A DNA stretch of 64,000 bases, taken from the NCBI GenBank assembly GCA_949130485.1, contig OX422203.1, positions 567,501-631,500 on the forward strand, given 5' to 3'. This stretch comes from Agelas oroides. Lineage: Eukaryota > Porifera > Demospongiae > Agelasida > Agelasidae. The notes below the pieces were generated by a model that was given only the letters and a program-made list of their open reading frames with translations, had not been told where the DNA came from and made no database searches. A program made the position numbers and the translations under genes. This document shows positions 23,676 through 35,364 of this stretch, piece after piece (within the stretch, counting starts at the first letter, position 1; the number at the start of each line of letters is the position of its first letter).

Positions 23676-24218
23676 TCAATCCTTCTTCTTGTGTTTTTTA
23701 GCAATCGATCGTTCCTTCTTGCGTTTTTTATCTGGGGGAGTTTCTTCCTCTGTGGTCGGATTCTTTCTCTTGGGCATTCTTTCTTTTGAGGGACTGTATG
23801 GTGGTTCAATCTGAAGGGGTATGAAGTCGGCAGGTGGTTTTGCTCCAAGTAACTTTATTTTATAAAATAGCTTGACAGGGGGTTCTGTTGGGCTGGTCCA
23901 CTGCACACGCAATGCACAACAAGGCACTCCTCCTCGCCTAGTCTCTCCAGTGGGTCCAGCTCGTGAGACCATTCCCCGCGTGTGATGGACCGGAATCCGG
24001 ATCTTAGTGGTACCAACGGGAGTGATGGACCATCCATTCAGTACAATCCCTTCCTTTGGAATATCCAACTCGACCTCATCCTGCCCTAACGTCACCCTAG
24101 GGTCAATAAACTTGGTATCAAGTTTTGGACCGCGTTCAGTTTGGATCATGAGGTTAATATGTCCATATGAATCGCAGTACAGTTGAACAAGGTATGAAGG
24201 CTTTGCCATACCAGACAT
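23676..24218 (-). CDS. Uncharacterised basic protein with Lys-rich C-terminus
   Basis: A single open frame of about 180 residues from ATG at 24218. The frame stays open upstream to about 24266 but has no earlier ATG there, so a spliced 5' exon is possible. The first 120 residues look like a compact beta-rich domain (SYLVQLYCDSYGHINLMIQ, GIVLNGWSITPVGTTKIRIP). The tail is strongly basic with several nuclear-localisation-like clusters (PKRKNP, PDKKRKKERS, KKHKKKD). I do not recognise the family. It is divergent from the GH31 gene with 179 bp between start codons. A nucleolar or nuclear role is inference from the tail only. Confidence 0.6.
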   Translation of the reverse strand: MSGMAKPSYLVQLYCDSYGHINLMIQTERGPKLDTKFIDPRVTLGQDEVELDIPKEGIVLNGWSITPVGTTKIRIPVHHTRGMVSRAGPTGETRRGGVPCCALRVQWTSPTEPPVKLFYKIKLLGAKPPADFIPLQIEPPYSPSKERMPKRKNPTTEEETPPDKKRKKERSIAKKHKKKD

Positions 24219-24397
24219 TGTTTCTGCGAGGTGTGCGCCCGCTTTCTTGTCTCGTTTTTCGTGCAAAAGGTAGTCAGAGCCACTGGCGTATCTCCAGAAA
24301 GTACGTCTATAAAGTGATACCGAAACACGCTAGCGCTGGGGTCCGGGTCCCCTGAAAAATGCAGACGTAGCAAACACATTGTGGGCGGGGCTAGATC

Positions 24398-27300
24398 ATG
24401 ACAGAGCCAGCGATGCAGTTCATATCCTCACAACTGTTGGTGCTGTTTTTGCTAACTGCGTCCACCACTGCCACGACCTTCACCTACACTTCAGGTCCTT
24501 ACACCATCGTCTACGATGAGGATAAACTCCCAAAGCTCCAAGCCCTCCGCGAGGGGAGAGCTGTATGGTACACCTCGACCACTAACGAGACACTGATTTC
24601 TGCGGCCCAAGTTGAGGAAACAGTCCGCCAGTATGGTGGAAACTTTATATTCTCCTTCAAGACGGTGCAGCAGTGTTCACAGATGCAGATATCTGGAAAT
24701 GGTACTCGACCTGGACAAGGATATCCCCAGGTGTACTTTGCCGGGGAGTTGTGTAAGAAAGCATCTTTTGAGCTGGTGTTTCAAGCGGTCAATGTAACTG
24801 ACGGATCGAACAACGTAACTCATTTGTTGTTCAACCTTTCACTGTCCAATGCATCAGTGTACAACCAACTGCAGCTGACTTACGGCTGTGAGAAAGACGA
24901 ACAGTTCTTTGGATTTGGGGCACAGTACTCCAAGTTCAATATGAAGGGGGAGAGATTGCCTCTGTTTCTCTCCGAACAAGGGGTGGGGAGGGGGTATCAA
25001 CCCCTGTCCTTTATCCTCGACTTGTTCTCTCCTGGAGCAGGTTAGGTTTAGTAGCACTTCAATCTGGCAGTTGTGTTGCGTGCCTCAACACTTGGGAAAT
25101 ATAGTTACAACCTCTGAGCTCTCGTTCTCAGGGCTAGCTACCGCTGTCCAATTTTCAGAACCCTCTCCGTTCTCTAAACAATCAAACCTGGACATGTAGG
25201 AAGACCTGTGAATGAGGCTAAACTGTTCTCTCTCTCATCTCATTTCTCAGCTGGTTCTTGGCACACTACCTACACCCGGGTACCTCACTACATCACAAGC
25301 TACCAGAGGTCACTAGCGTTGGAGTCACTTGAATATGCTGTTTTTGACCTGAGACAACAAGTTTCTGTTACCATAGAGATTAACAGCAGTGTCATGACAG
25401 GGAGGATCATTACAGGTAAGACTGCATTAGTGCACCTTGTAGAGTCTTTGCAACTGGGCGGTTGCCTATAGGAACAACGCCAAAGTGTTTATATTCCACT
25501 ACCATATTAGGTAACTCTCCTCTGGAGCTTATCACATCATACACGGCATTTGCTGGACGTCTAGCTCCTCTGCCAGACTGGGTTGGGAGTGGAGCCATCC
25601 TGGGGCTACAGGGAGGAACTGCAGCTGTGCTGCAGGTGATAGACCAGGTGGAGACGGTGTGGGGGAACGTGAGTGACGTCGCAGCCGTGTGGCTCCAGGA
25701 CTGGACCGGCCAGAGGAACTTCACTGGAACAACTGACTTACCGAGGGTGGGACTTTGGTGGAACTGGGAGGTAAGTTTGTTTCTTCACCAGTATAACCAT
25801 GCAGAACTACTTTAATCTTCAGTCATATGCAACTAGCTTGGGGTACTTAGGTTTGTTGACGAAGTTTCCCTATTATGCTATTCAGGTGGACAGTACCCAT
25901 TATCCCAACTGGACGTCCATGATATCTACTCTCAGCTCGAGAGGTATCAAGACTCTCACATACATCAACTGCATGCTCAGTGATGTCTCCGAGAGGGGAA
26001 CCCCCTACCAGCACAACTACTACGCAGAGGCACTGCAGAAAGGATATCTCGTGAGGAGCGCCGATGGTTCCGTTTGGAGGGGATACAGTAACAGTACCAT
26101 GGTTGACCTCAGCAACACAGAGGCCTACCAGTGGATGGTGAACATCATTGCAAAGGTTGGCACTAAGGGGTTAATCACTGTAAAGGTGGGCACTAAGGGT
26201 TAATCATTGTAAAGGAGGGCAGTAATGGGTTAATCATTGTAAAGGTGGGCACTAAGGGGTTAATCATTGTAAAGGTGGGCAGTAAGGGGTAAAGGAGGGC
26301 AGTAAGGGGTTAATTGTTGTAAAGGTAGGCACTAAGCGGTCATGTACTTTGATTTATTGGTCATCTTTTTCAGAGGCTTGGTGTTACTGTAGGCGACAGT
26401 AGGCAACGCTGCTTACTACATGTAGCTTGACTTCTGCTTCTCTGCTCAGGGGTCCAAGTAGTAAGAGTGTCTGGTAGTCTTCAGAAGGTCTTGGATTTGA
26501 CCTACCTGGATCCTGGAGTTTTTTTCTGTGGATTTACTACTTCGCTTCTTTCCTTGTCATTTCCAGAACATGTTGGCTACGGGCGTGTGTGGCTGGATGT
26601 GTGATTTCGGAGAATCAATACCTTTAGACTCAGTTCTCAAATCTGGGGAAGATGCTCACAAGTTTCATTCTGCTTACCCGAGTGTTTGGGGCCAGGTGAA
26701 CGCAGACGCCATCAACAATGCGAGCCAGATGCTGGAAGCCTCGCCCTCTTGTAGCGCCAGCGATGTAGTGTATTTCATGAGAAGTGGGAACATGTTCAGC
26801 CCGAAGGCAACAAGGTTGTTCTGGCTCGGAGACCAGATGGTGACGTGGGATCGTGACGACGGCCTAGCAACAGTAATTGTTGGGATGTTATCAGAAGGAA
26901 TATCTGGATACTCCCTCACCCACTCTGACATTGGCGGCTACACTGCAATACACAAGTGGCCACTCAAGTGAGTAGTTTGCAAAAACAAATATGCTAGTTC
27001 ACTGCATGATGTTGTCGAGTCTCATACACAGACCCTTTCATGATTTGAATACCCAATTTTAGGTGCCGAAAGTTAAAACTCTTTCCTCTCACACGAGAAA
27101 CCAGATGATATGGGCATAAGGCTATCTGGAAGTGGTTGCTATGCAGTTGCTAGGGTAATGTGGCAATAGTTCTGCACGTGCAACCCTGCCTGCTGTCACA
27201 TTAGTTGTGACTAGTCTTGTAGTCAAGTATTTAAACCATTTGACTGTGGACCAAAAGTCCCAGGAGTGAATCCTACCTGTTGCGTGTAAAGTATTTCTTT

Positions 27301-28100
27301 ACCTCTTCTCCTCCCTTTGAGAGACCAGCTCCTGGAGCTAAAGGGAGTTAGTGCTAAAACCTCTTTTATCTTCCACATACAGGTATGTTCGTTCCAAGGA
27401 GCTGTACCTTCGCTGGTGTGAGCTAGCTGCCTTCACTGTCATGTACCGCTCCCACCTTGGCACTCTCCCTGATGAAAACTGGCAGTTCAACAGTGACACT
27501 GAAACGCTCCTACACTTCTTCAACATGACAGTCGTCTTCCAGTCCTGGACCTTCTACCGAAAGACCCTCATGGAGGAGGCATACAAGATGGGGTGGCCTG
27601 TTGCCAGACATATGTTCCTCATCTTCCCAAACAATTCTGTGGCGTACACAAACCCTCATGTCAGGTTCCAGTTCATGCTTGGTACGGAGCTTCTTGTTGC
27701 TCCAGTTTTCAAAGAAGGAAGTGCAAGTGTCAAGGTGTTCTTGCCCGCCAACACAACATGGATCCATGTGTGGACTAACAAGATTTATAAAGGTATGCAT
27801 ATGCCCTCACCTCCATTTTTTGATGTTAAAATGCTTTGCATATTGTAAGCATGCAATCATGCAAGTACTGGAGGAAAAGGTTTTGGAGCAATTAAGTACC
27901 AGCTTATCATCACCGTAGCAACATTAGAGTTAATCTCTGATGCAAGGGACTTCTTAATTCTATATAATACTTAATTTTCAGGCACTGATGAAAGGGTTGA
28001 AATCCCAGCTCCCATTGGCCAGCCCTGCGTACTCTACCCTACTGGTTCCCAAGTTGGAGAACAGTTTGTGAGAAACTTGAAACAGAGACAGTTGCTATGA
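24398..28100 (+). CDS. Secreted family 31 glycoside hydrolase (YihQ-like branch)
   Basis: A GH31 alpha-glycosidase in seven exons: 24398-25040, 25251-25414, 25510-25770, 25886-26155, 26567-26968, 27383-about 27792 and 27982-28100, with consistent phases. The start gives a signal peptide (LLVLFLLTASTTA). Many NxT/S sites suggest secretion or lysosomal delivery. Family features: FFGFGAQYSKFNMKG in the N-terminal beta domain; VWLQDWTGQRNF and WWNWEVDSTHYPNW in the barrel; the presumed nucleophile Asp in CGWMCDFGE; FMRSGN; the presumed acid/base region GDQMVTWDRDDGL; and SLTHSDIGGYT. This pattern is closer to bacterial sulfoquinovosidase/alpha-glucosidase YihQ than to lysosomal acid maltase or glucosidase II. 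The Arg I associate with sulfoquinovose binding in YihQ does not align cleanly here, so the substrate is open. Confidence 0.85.
26147..26330. repeat. 5' splice-site minisatellite in GH31 intron
   Basis: The exon ends ATTGCAAAG followed by GTTGGCACTAAGGGGTTAAT. The intron then repeats a roughly 29-bp unit, ATTGTAAAGGTGGGCACTAAGG, about six times. Some units keep a GT donor (26185, 26242, 26271, 26321) and others have mutated to GGAGGG. The unit spans the last exon bases plus the donor. Confidence 0.85.
27205..27285 (+). repeat. Degenerate tRNA-like sequence
   Basis: CTTGTAGTCAAGTATTTAAA resembles a degenerate A box, and CCCAGGAGTGAATCCTACC a B box, at tRNA spacing. No clean cloverleaf forms. 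It is more likely a tRNA-derived SINE head than a working tRNA gene. Confidence 0.3.
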
Positions 28101-28182
28101 CAACAATTCTGAGAACACATACAGATGTTGAGCGTGTATAATATAAATACATTGATTTCAAAATTTCATTCAATGCCCTAAT

Positions 28183-31100
28183 TTAGAAATAGTCATCAAA
28201 GTTGTAAGTGTCCTTGTTTACCATGGTAACATCATCATCATCATCATCATCATCCTTGTCTAACTGACTGTGTTGGGCCTCTGGAGGGGATGACATGAGT
28301 CACGCAAAGAACTGTCACATGCAGACACTAATGGCCACTTACCAAATTGTTTTCTTTTCTGTTTCTTGAGTGCCTAAGAGAGAAACAGTTCCAATGTTAA
28401 CCTCCACTCCAGACCTCCTTGCAAGAGCCATCAAGCTAAGACACACTACTTTATAAAGCATGGAAAGGCAGTAGCCCCTCACTCTTGCTTTTAGCTGAGC
28501 TGAAGTGCATGTGATGTCCATTCTTTGTGAAACATTTAGATGCATGTGTTCAACATTTACAGTAAGTGATCGGTCCTAGCAACAAGCAAGCACACACACA
28601 TGCACAATGCAATCCCGCTAGTGTAGGGCTTGTTCAGGCTCACCCAACTGCACATTCTCAAGTCTAGCATACCCTCTGCTCACTTGTTGCACGTTCAGTA
28701 CCTTTTTCTTAGCCGTGGGAACCTGTGTGGTAGCCTCTGTGGGTGGTGGTCTGGAGGAAGCAGCTGATGACTTGGGTCTCCTCCCTCTCATCAAAACTGT
28801 CATACCTGCTTCCTGTAGCAAAGGTCAAAGGTGAAAGGTCACTACTACATATTGGGTCATTGGGATATCTCATGTGACCTCACCTGACCCGGCACCTCCT
28901 CCTCCTCCTCTTCCATCTCCTCGCTGCTTTCTGAGTCACTGCCCTCAGAGACCTACATGTATGCATGTGGGATGGTTGACCACAACAGTTGAAATGTCGG
29001 CACTAGCCTTTAGTTGCTAACAGAGAGCCTTCTTTCCATTTATGGACAACCCTCTCACCATGTCCTCCTCCAGCTCGCTCTCTCCCGTACTCTCCTCCTC
29101 TCCCTCTCCCTCTCCCCCAAACACCTCCGCCACAGGGTCAGAAGGTTCCACCACCATCATATCCTCTGCCTTGCAGTGTAGACCTGTAAGAGGAACACCA
29201 GCCAGGTACAGGCACACATACCTGGGCTCCCGTGTGTAGCAAGAAAATGAGCCTGGGATGAAGCTAAGGTTCTCTTGTGCAAACACATTTTGATGTTTGT
29301 GGGACAAGACTAGCATTGTAGGAGCACAGGATGTGGGTGGCAAGAAGAGAAAACGATCCTGGGGACGACGCGAAGGCTCCTAGCCATGTACCCAGGCTCC
29401 CATGTCTGGCAAGAACAACAAGCCTGGGTACAAGACAAAGGCCCTCCTAGCCACGTATCCAGGCTCTTGCAGGCAGTAAGAACAACAAGCCTGGGTACAA
29501 GACAAAGGCCCTCCTAGCCACGTATCCAGGCTCTTGCAGGCAGTAAGAACAACAAGCCTGGGTACAAGACAAAGGCCCTCCTAGCCATGTACCCAGGCTC
29601 CCATGTGTGGCAAGAGCAACAAGCCTGGGTATGAGGGGTGAGGATCACGAGTGACATTCAGGTACTTACCGCTCAGATCATTCTTCTCAGCGTCTTCTAG
29701 TGATTTCTAAACACAACAGAATGCAAATGTTAATCAAAAGATCAATCAGTTTGCGTTTGTGTGAGATATTACAGTGTGTCAGTTGTTTACCATATCAAAG
29801 GCGGCCCCCCACTCCTTGACAATCTCTGCTGATACATGACTGGGCAGGGAGTGCTGTTCAGGGGGGTGGGTGTAAAATGTGATATGACCCCTGCAGGAGA
29901 ACAAGAAATATGGGGTGGGGTTGCAATAATGTGGTACTGGAAAAAAAAAACATTTTTTTTTTTGTGAATAAAAGGGAGGAGGGGGGTAGAGATAGAAAGT
30001 TCTTACGTGTTCCAGTCTCTCAGAACAGAGCGTGCAGCTGTATCAATGTCAGGTATACCACCTGCAGTAAACGCAACATATAACAAAAAAACAAACAAAC
30101 AAACAAACAAACAAACAAATCTCTCTCACTGCTAGAAACTCTTAATGATGTAATCACATGAAATGTACAAGGCAGGGGAGGGGGATGTAGGAGGCATACC
30201 TTTCTTGAGTTTTCCTGTTCGTTTTGCCAGGTGCGAGAGAAACTCATGAACATCATCATACTCAGGCAGGCAGTAGTGCTTCAGCACCTAGTAGATTAAC
30301 CATTACATCATTGTTATGTCATGATTACATCATGTTACATCATTGTTATGTCATGATTACATCATCATAATGCAACTGGACCGAGTGCATTGACATACTT
30401 GCAGCTTGTTGCATCTTCTCAGGATGGCCTCTACCGGAGGAACAGGGTCTGAGAGAGACTCCACCTGGGAGACAGGAGGAAGTTAGCCTTGTTGCTCACT
30501 AGTCCCGTTTATGTAGCCTTGTTCGTTCCCAGGTCCCCACCCAGCTATCTGTCACTTGCAGTGTTAGCCTTGTTGGTGTCCAGTTTATGTAGCCTTGTTC
30601 CCACCCAGCTATCTGTCAGCATAGCACAATGGAAGACTGTGTTACCAGTGATCAAAAGTCGAGAGAGGAACGGCCTGGGAATGATGCTACACTGTACGAC
30701 TTCTTACCTTGATACAGTTTCTTAGAACAATGGAGGCAGGGTCACCTGACCCAGTTGCCATGACAATACCAGGGCTGTCCAGTAGCTTTATATGCTTGTC
30801 CAGTTGGATTTCCTGCAAAGACCTTACAGGGGAAGGTCGGGGAAGGGGCAGAGGAAGTCAGGGAGGGAAGGGAGGTACTTTCTGCCTGATGCCCACAACC
30901 AAGATGTTCATTCTGGGAACAAGGCTGAATATAGAGAGTTGCTACACTCTGCACTCGTACTTGGTAACTCCTGGTGTGGCTCCCACTGTGCACGTCTTGG
31001 TTCTCTTCAAGCTGTTGATGATGCTGCTCTTGCCAACATTGGGCAGACCTGGAAATATTCAACATATGTAATATCATTCTAGGGGAAAAGGTGGCCATCT

Positions 31101-32971
31101 GTATAAACTGAAATAAACTGAAATATTCCTACCTGCCTTTTTTTCGGATGCTGGACCTATATGAGAGGAACTCACATATCAATGCGTAGTGGTGTACATA
31201 CCTATGACTCCGACGGTTATGGTGGTCTTGATATCTGCATTCCTGCAGTAGTTGCCTAGCAACTTGAGTAACACTTCCGCCCCTAGGCAAGCTGCAGTGC
31301 CTGTGTTGGTGGTTGATCCCAAGGAAAGCTTCTTCTGTGACTGTGAGAGAGAGAATGAGGGGGGGAGGGGGGGGGTGGATGGAGCAAAGGGAGGGAGGGA
31401 GGGAGGGAGGGAGAGGGGTGAGAGGGGAAAAAGACAGGCATTGAGTCGCTTACAAGATTGTGTTTCTGTGTCTGAGTACTGGCTTTGAAGGCAACAGCTG
31501 GAAACTCATTCCTCAAATGTTTCAACCACAGTTCAACAATCTCCTTCGGAACCAAATCTGCAAGAGAATGGAAACTTAAAAAAAAAAAAGGGTATTCACT
31601 GGTAGAGGTTTGGGGGAAGAAGGGAGCGACAGGTGGAGAAGTGACGTGGAGAGGAAAAAGGCAAGAGATGAGATGCAAGTTCTGACATGCCTATCTTGTT
31701 GAGCACCAGAATGAGCTTCTTGTTGGTTCCAGACACGAGCACTGCCTCCTCCACCTGGGGACATCGGCAGCCGAGGGGATCCCGAGCATCCAGTACCTCG
31801 AGAACAACATCTGATGCCTCCACCACCCTCCGGAACTCTCGGTAGTAAGCCTTCAGAGATTGGTCCATGATGTCCCCTCTTAACTCTGCAGCCACACTCA
31901 TTTCAGATTGAAGCTGTTGCTATGTGTAAATCAGGACAAAGGCACTGCACTCATAAGTCAGTAAAAGTCAGTATTCTTTGAGATTATCATGAAATACTGT
32001 CAGAGACTCTAGAATACAGAAATAAAAACAGATTGGATGCTTCAAGGCAAATGAGAGCAGCCAACACTCGCTTGGAATTTTAACTCCATGGCCCCAGACG
32101 TGAGTGCTCTAACCTAAGACCATCAGGCAGCCACTAGCCCTCACAGCTCAATGTATGTAGTGCACCAGATACAGGCTGAAAGTGGGAACACTCCTCTAAC
32201 TACCCTCCTCTCCCAATAACTCACTCTCTTCTCAAAATCCTTGGTTCTCTTCCGAGCATCATTCTGTAGCCCTTGTAGGCTCCTCCTCTTGGCATGCTCC
32301 CTCTGTCGTTGCCGTTTCTGCCTCTCTCTCTCCTCCTCTGCCCTCACTTTCTTCTCCTCAATCTGTTTCAGTAACTGCTCTTTAAACGGATAGAGGTTAG
32401 GGATCCCGGGGTCTTTCTTGAGCTCTGGGAAATAAGGGTGCGTGGGTGCGTGTGTGCGTGCACAGGAGGATGATAAAATTTGGATAGGCAAAGGAAATCA
32501 CAGAACACTGACTTTTGGACTTTGCTTTCTGCTTGGCTTCCTTCCTCATCTTCCGCTTATGTTCCCTCACCTTGAGGTCAAACATGAACACAGTCACTCT
32601 TGTTACCATAGAGACGAAAGACTCAACTCTTGGTGTACCTTTCTTTCAATCTTGTATTTCTTCCTGGCTGTCAGCCGTTTGCTCTGTTTTCCTACACAGA
32701 CACAAAGATACGCACCAGACAGTGATGATGTAGTCTCACAAGCCAGACACTTTCTGTTCCAAGGCGCTGATTGCTTCCAGTACTCAGCACAATACTGGAA
32801 GCAACGGGTGCTCTAGAATGGAAAGGATCTGGACACAACGCAAAAAAAGGAGACCAGAGATCTTCATTGTAGTCCCCACTTGGCCTTCATGATTGAGCCA
32901 CAGTCACTCCACTTTTCTTATACGCACATTCTGCAACTCTCCACCTCCTGTGACTTACTTGGTCTCACCAT
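28183..32971 (-). CDS. GNL3: Nucleostemin-type GTPase (GNL3/GNL3L)
   Basis: A nucleolar, circularly permuted GTPase needed for pre-60S ribosome maturation and cell proliferation. From ATG at 32971 ([20 protein letters not shown] across the first intron) come basic exons [16 protein letters not shown] and [20 protein letters not shown] with a coiled coil. The G domain is permuted: G4 LVLNKIDLVPKE first (about 31700-31500), then G1 [13 protein letters not shown] (about 31040), then G3 LDSPGIVMA (about 30780). [20 protein letters not shown] is the family signature. After [16 protein letters not shown] and FYTHPP, the C-terminus is acidic and disordered, ending in a run of eight Asp and YNFDDYF. 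It converges on the GH31 gene with 82 bp between stops. I cannot separate GNL3 from GNL3L by eye. Confidence 0.92.
29250..29640. repeat. 67-bp tandem array of hairpin-family units (GNL3 intron)
   Basis: About five to six units at 67-bp spacing (AGCCTGGGTACAAGAC at 29421, 29488, 29555, 29622). Each unit contains AGCCTGGGTA and its near complement TATCCAGGCT, so each can fold alone. It shows a hairpin element that became tandemly amplified. Confidence 0.8.
32080..32145 (-). repeat. tRNA-like sequence in GNL3 intron
   Basis: On the minus strand CTGCCTGATGGTCTTAGGTT then AGAGCACTCACGTCTGGGGC resembles a tRNA D-arm and anticodon region. The B box (GGAGTTAAAATTCC) is degraded. It is probably a tRNA-derived SINE remnant. 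Confidence 0.35.
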
Positions 32972-33079
32972 AATGGACAGATGTACAACACAACTGTCGA
33001 ACTGAGCACAATCGGGTATCTTTTCTCTTATTAATGCGCACTCCACGTGGGTGCCCGTTCTAAATAATGCACTCCAACA
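32972..33079. promoter_or_regulatory. Bidirectional promoter, GNL3 / DUS4L
   Basis: Only 108 bp separate the GNL3 ATG (minus) from the DUS4L ATG (plus), so 5' UTRs and core promoters must overlap. I see no TATA box placed for either gene. The pairing of two translation/ribosome genes suggests housekeeping co-expression, which is inference. Confidence 0.6.
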
Positions 33080-35033
33080 ATGACCGAGTCTCGATGTGTG
33101 GACGAACATGTGAAGCCGCTGGATCTGTTCAGAGAGAAACAGGTGGTGCGGATGTGTGCACCCATGGTGCGATACTCCAAGTAGGTGCATAGAACTGCAG
33201 CCATCATGACACTCATACTGTAGTCTGAGTACTGGAGTGATCAGCCTGTGTTCTTTCTCTTTAGACTGCCGTTTCGTATGCTGGTCCGAAGGTATGTCTG
33301 CAAACACAGAAGGACATCTCTGTTCTAAGAAGGATGATATCTAACCTGTAGTGTTACCTTTTTCCTATTGCCTAGTCTAAAAATAGGATTGTCGTGTAAA
33401 GAAAAATCAGATTCCCACTATTGTTTCAGGTATGGCTGTGACTTAGTCTACACTCCCATGATCGTCTCGGAATCATTCGTCCAATCAAGCAAGGCCAGGG
33501 ACATTGAGTTCACAACAGACGATGGTACGTCCGCATAGGTGTTTTATGTCGTGATCAACGACATCATCCACCAAGTTATAGTGCCAGGTGACTTATCTAA
33601 TTATGCAAACCACAAGAAACATTTTCTCTAGTCATGTGATCTCTGTATGCTGACGCAGGTGACCGTCCTCTAGTGGTGCAGTTTGCTGCCAGCAATGCAA
33701 AGGACTTTGCGGATGCAGCTGAACTCGTTGCTCCCTTTGCTGACGGAGTGGACCTCAACTGCGGCTGCCCCCAGAGGTACAAGGGAGATCCTAGTGTGGA
33801 ATTTGTACATACTAGCCTGGTTCTCAGACGCCAAAAGGGGATCCCAGCTTGCCCCGTTTCCAGGCAGCTTTCAGTTGCTTGCAATATGATCTCAGCATGA
33901 AATTTATAAAGAAGCTACTTTCAGATACGTAAGCGTACCATCCCCCTCACACACACACACACACACAGGTGGGCAATGGCTGAGGGCTACGGTGCCCATC
34001 TGATCAAGCACCCGGAGCTGATAGCAGACATGGTCAGCCAGGCTGGCTCTCGCAGTGACCTCCCTGTCTCCATCAAAATCAGGATACACAACGACCTCAG
34101 GTCAGTGGTCAAGAAGACCCACAAAGGACAGGAGAATTTGGTGACAAAAGCCCAAATCCTTGAGCTTGCAGAAGTGCTGAAACCTTGCTATAGGAAAACA
34201 AATTCCTGATCTGTGATTTCATTGGTTGCTCTTCTTTCTGGAGCAAGCCCAAGGATTCATCCTTGTATCACAGGACCCTTGAGGTGGGTCTGGATAATTT
34301 CCCATTTGTCTTTCAGGAAGACGGTGGAGTTAGTTCAGAGAGCCGAGCGTGCTGGAGTGGCATGGATTACAGTTCATGGCAGAACTACACCACAGAGAAT
34401 GGAACCAGCTAACATGGAGGCCATCAAACTGGTGGGTGGTACCATGAGAGCTGTCCTATCCTCTCCCTCGGCCAGGTGAGACCACTTGTGATGTCATGAT
34501 AATGTTTGTTTTACCACCAGGTTAAGGAGAGTGTGGGTGTGCCGGTGGTTGCTAACGGAGACATAAGGACTGAGGAGGATGTTGCCAGAGTGCACAAGGT
34601 CACTGGCGCTAATGGTGAGCATTGGGGTTAATATTTAATGGACTGTTTATAGTTCCAACAAGCTTCACAATAGCAGCCTCTTTCCCTCCTAGCTTTTTTG
34701 TAGCAATATTTAAAAAGGTGGTGGTGGGATAGCTGCTAGCTACAATGTACATGCCACTGGGACATGATTTCCCTCCCCCCAGGAGTCATGGCAGCACGTG
34801 GCATTCTTGACAACCCTGCCATGTATGCTGGGTACACGTCCACCCCACTACAGTGTGTGCAGGACTGGGTGAACATTGCCATGGCAACAGGAGTCACCTG
34901 CACACAGTTCCACCACCACCTTATCCACATGCTGGACAGAATCACGACTAGGACAGAGAAACGAGTGTTTAACACCCTCCCAAGTACTCCAGCCGTACTG
35001 GAGTACCTTTCTGAACACTACGGCATCACCTAA
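33080..35033 (+). CDS. DUS4L: tRNA-dihydrouridine synthase 4-like
   Basis: An FMN-dependent enzyme that reduces uridine to dihydrouridine in tRNA D loops. Eight exons with matching phases: 33080-33180, 33265-33291, 33430-33524, 33659-33776, 33969-34100, 34317-34431, 34521-34614 and 34783-35033. The TIM barrel begins VVRMCAPMVRYSKLPFRMLV. Conserved segments are PLVVQFAASNAKDFADAA, DLNCGCPQRWAMAEGYGAHL (catalytic Cys in the CGCP loop), SIKIRIHNDLR, ITVHGRTTPQR, VVANGDIRTEEDV and GVMAARGILDNPAMYAGY. The helical C-terminal domain is short, as in the DUS4 class, with no extra RNA-binding domain. Length of about 310 residues matches human DUS4L. Confidence 0.95.
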
Positions 35034-35364
35034 CTGGTGGACAATGTCACAATATCTTTACATGTATATATATACCTGCACATCATTCAAAATACTGGTA
35101 GTCTTTTTGTCCACCAATTTCATGACACTTCAATATCATCATCTTCTATTTTTGTGGTACACCATGAGAAGCTTGCAGCTTGTTTTAACCCTTTCAGCAG
35201 TTTTGAGCCCTTATGGGCTCAACTAAATGACCAGTGCAGTAACTGGTGAGTATATTTGCAAAATTCATAATATTTTCCACTTCAAGTGCACATGCACATG
35301 TTGATAATATAGTACAAAGAATGAGCACAAGTTCCTCCCTTCTCCGTACGTCTGTCCCCGAGGA
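35034..35364. other. Convergent spacer between DUS4L and RPL18A
   Basis: Holds the 3' UTRs of both genes. No exon, RNA gene or repeat family was recognised. Confidence 0.5.
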
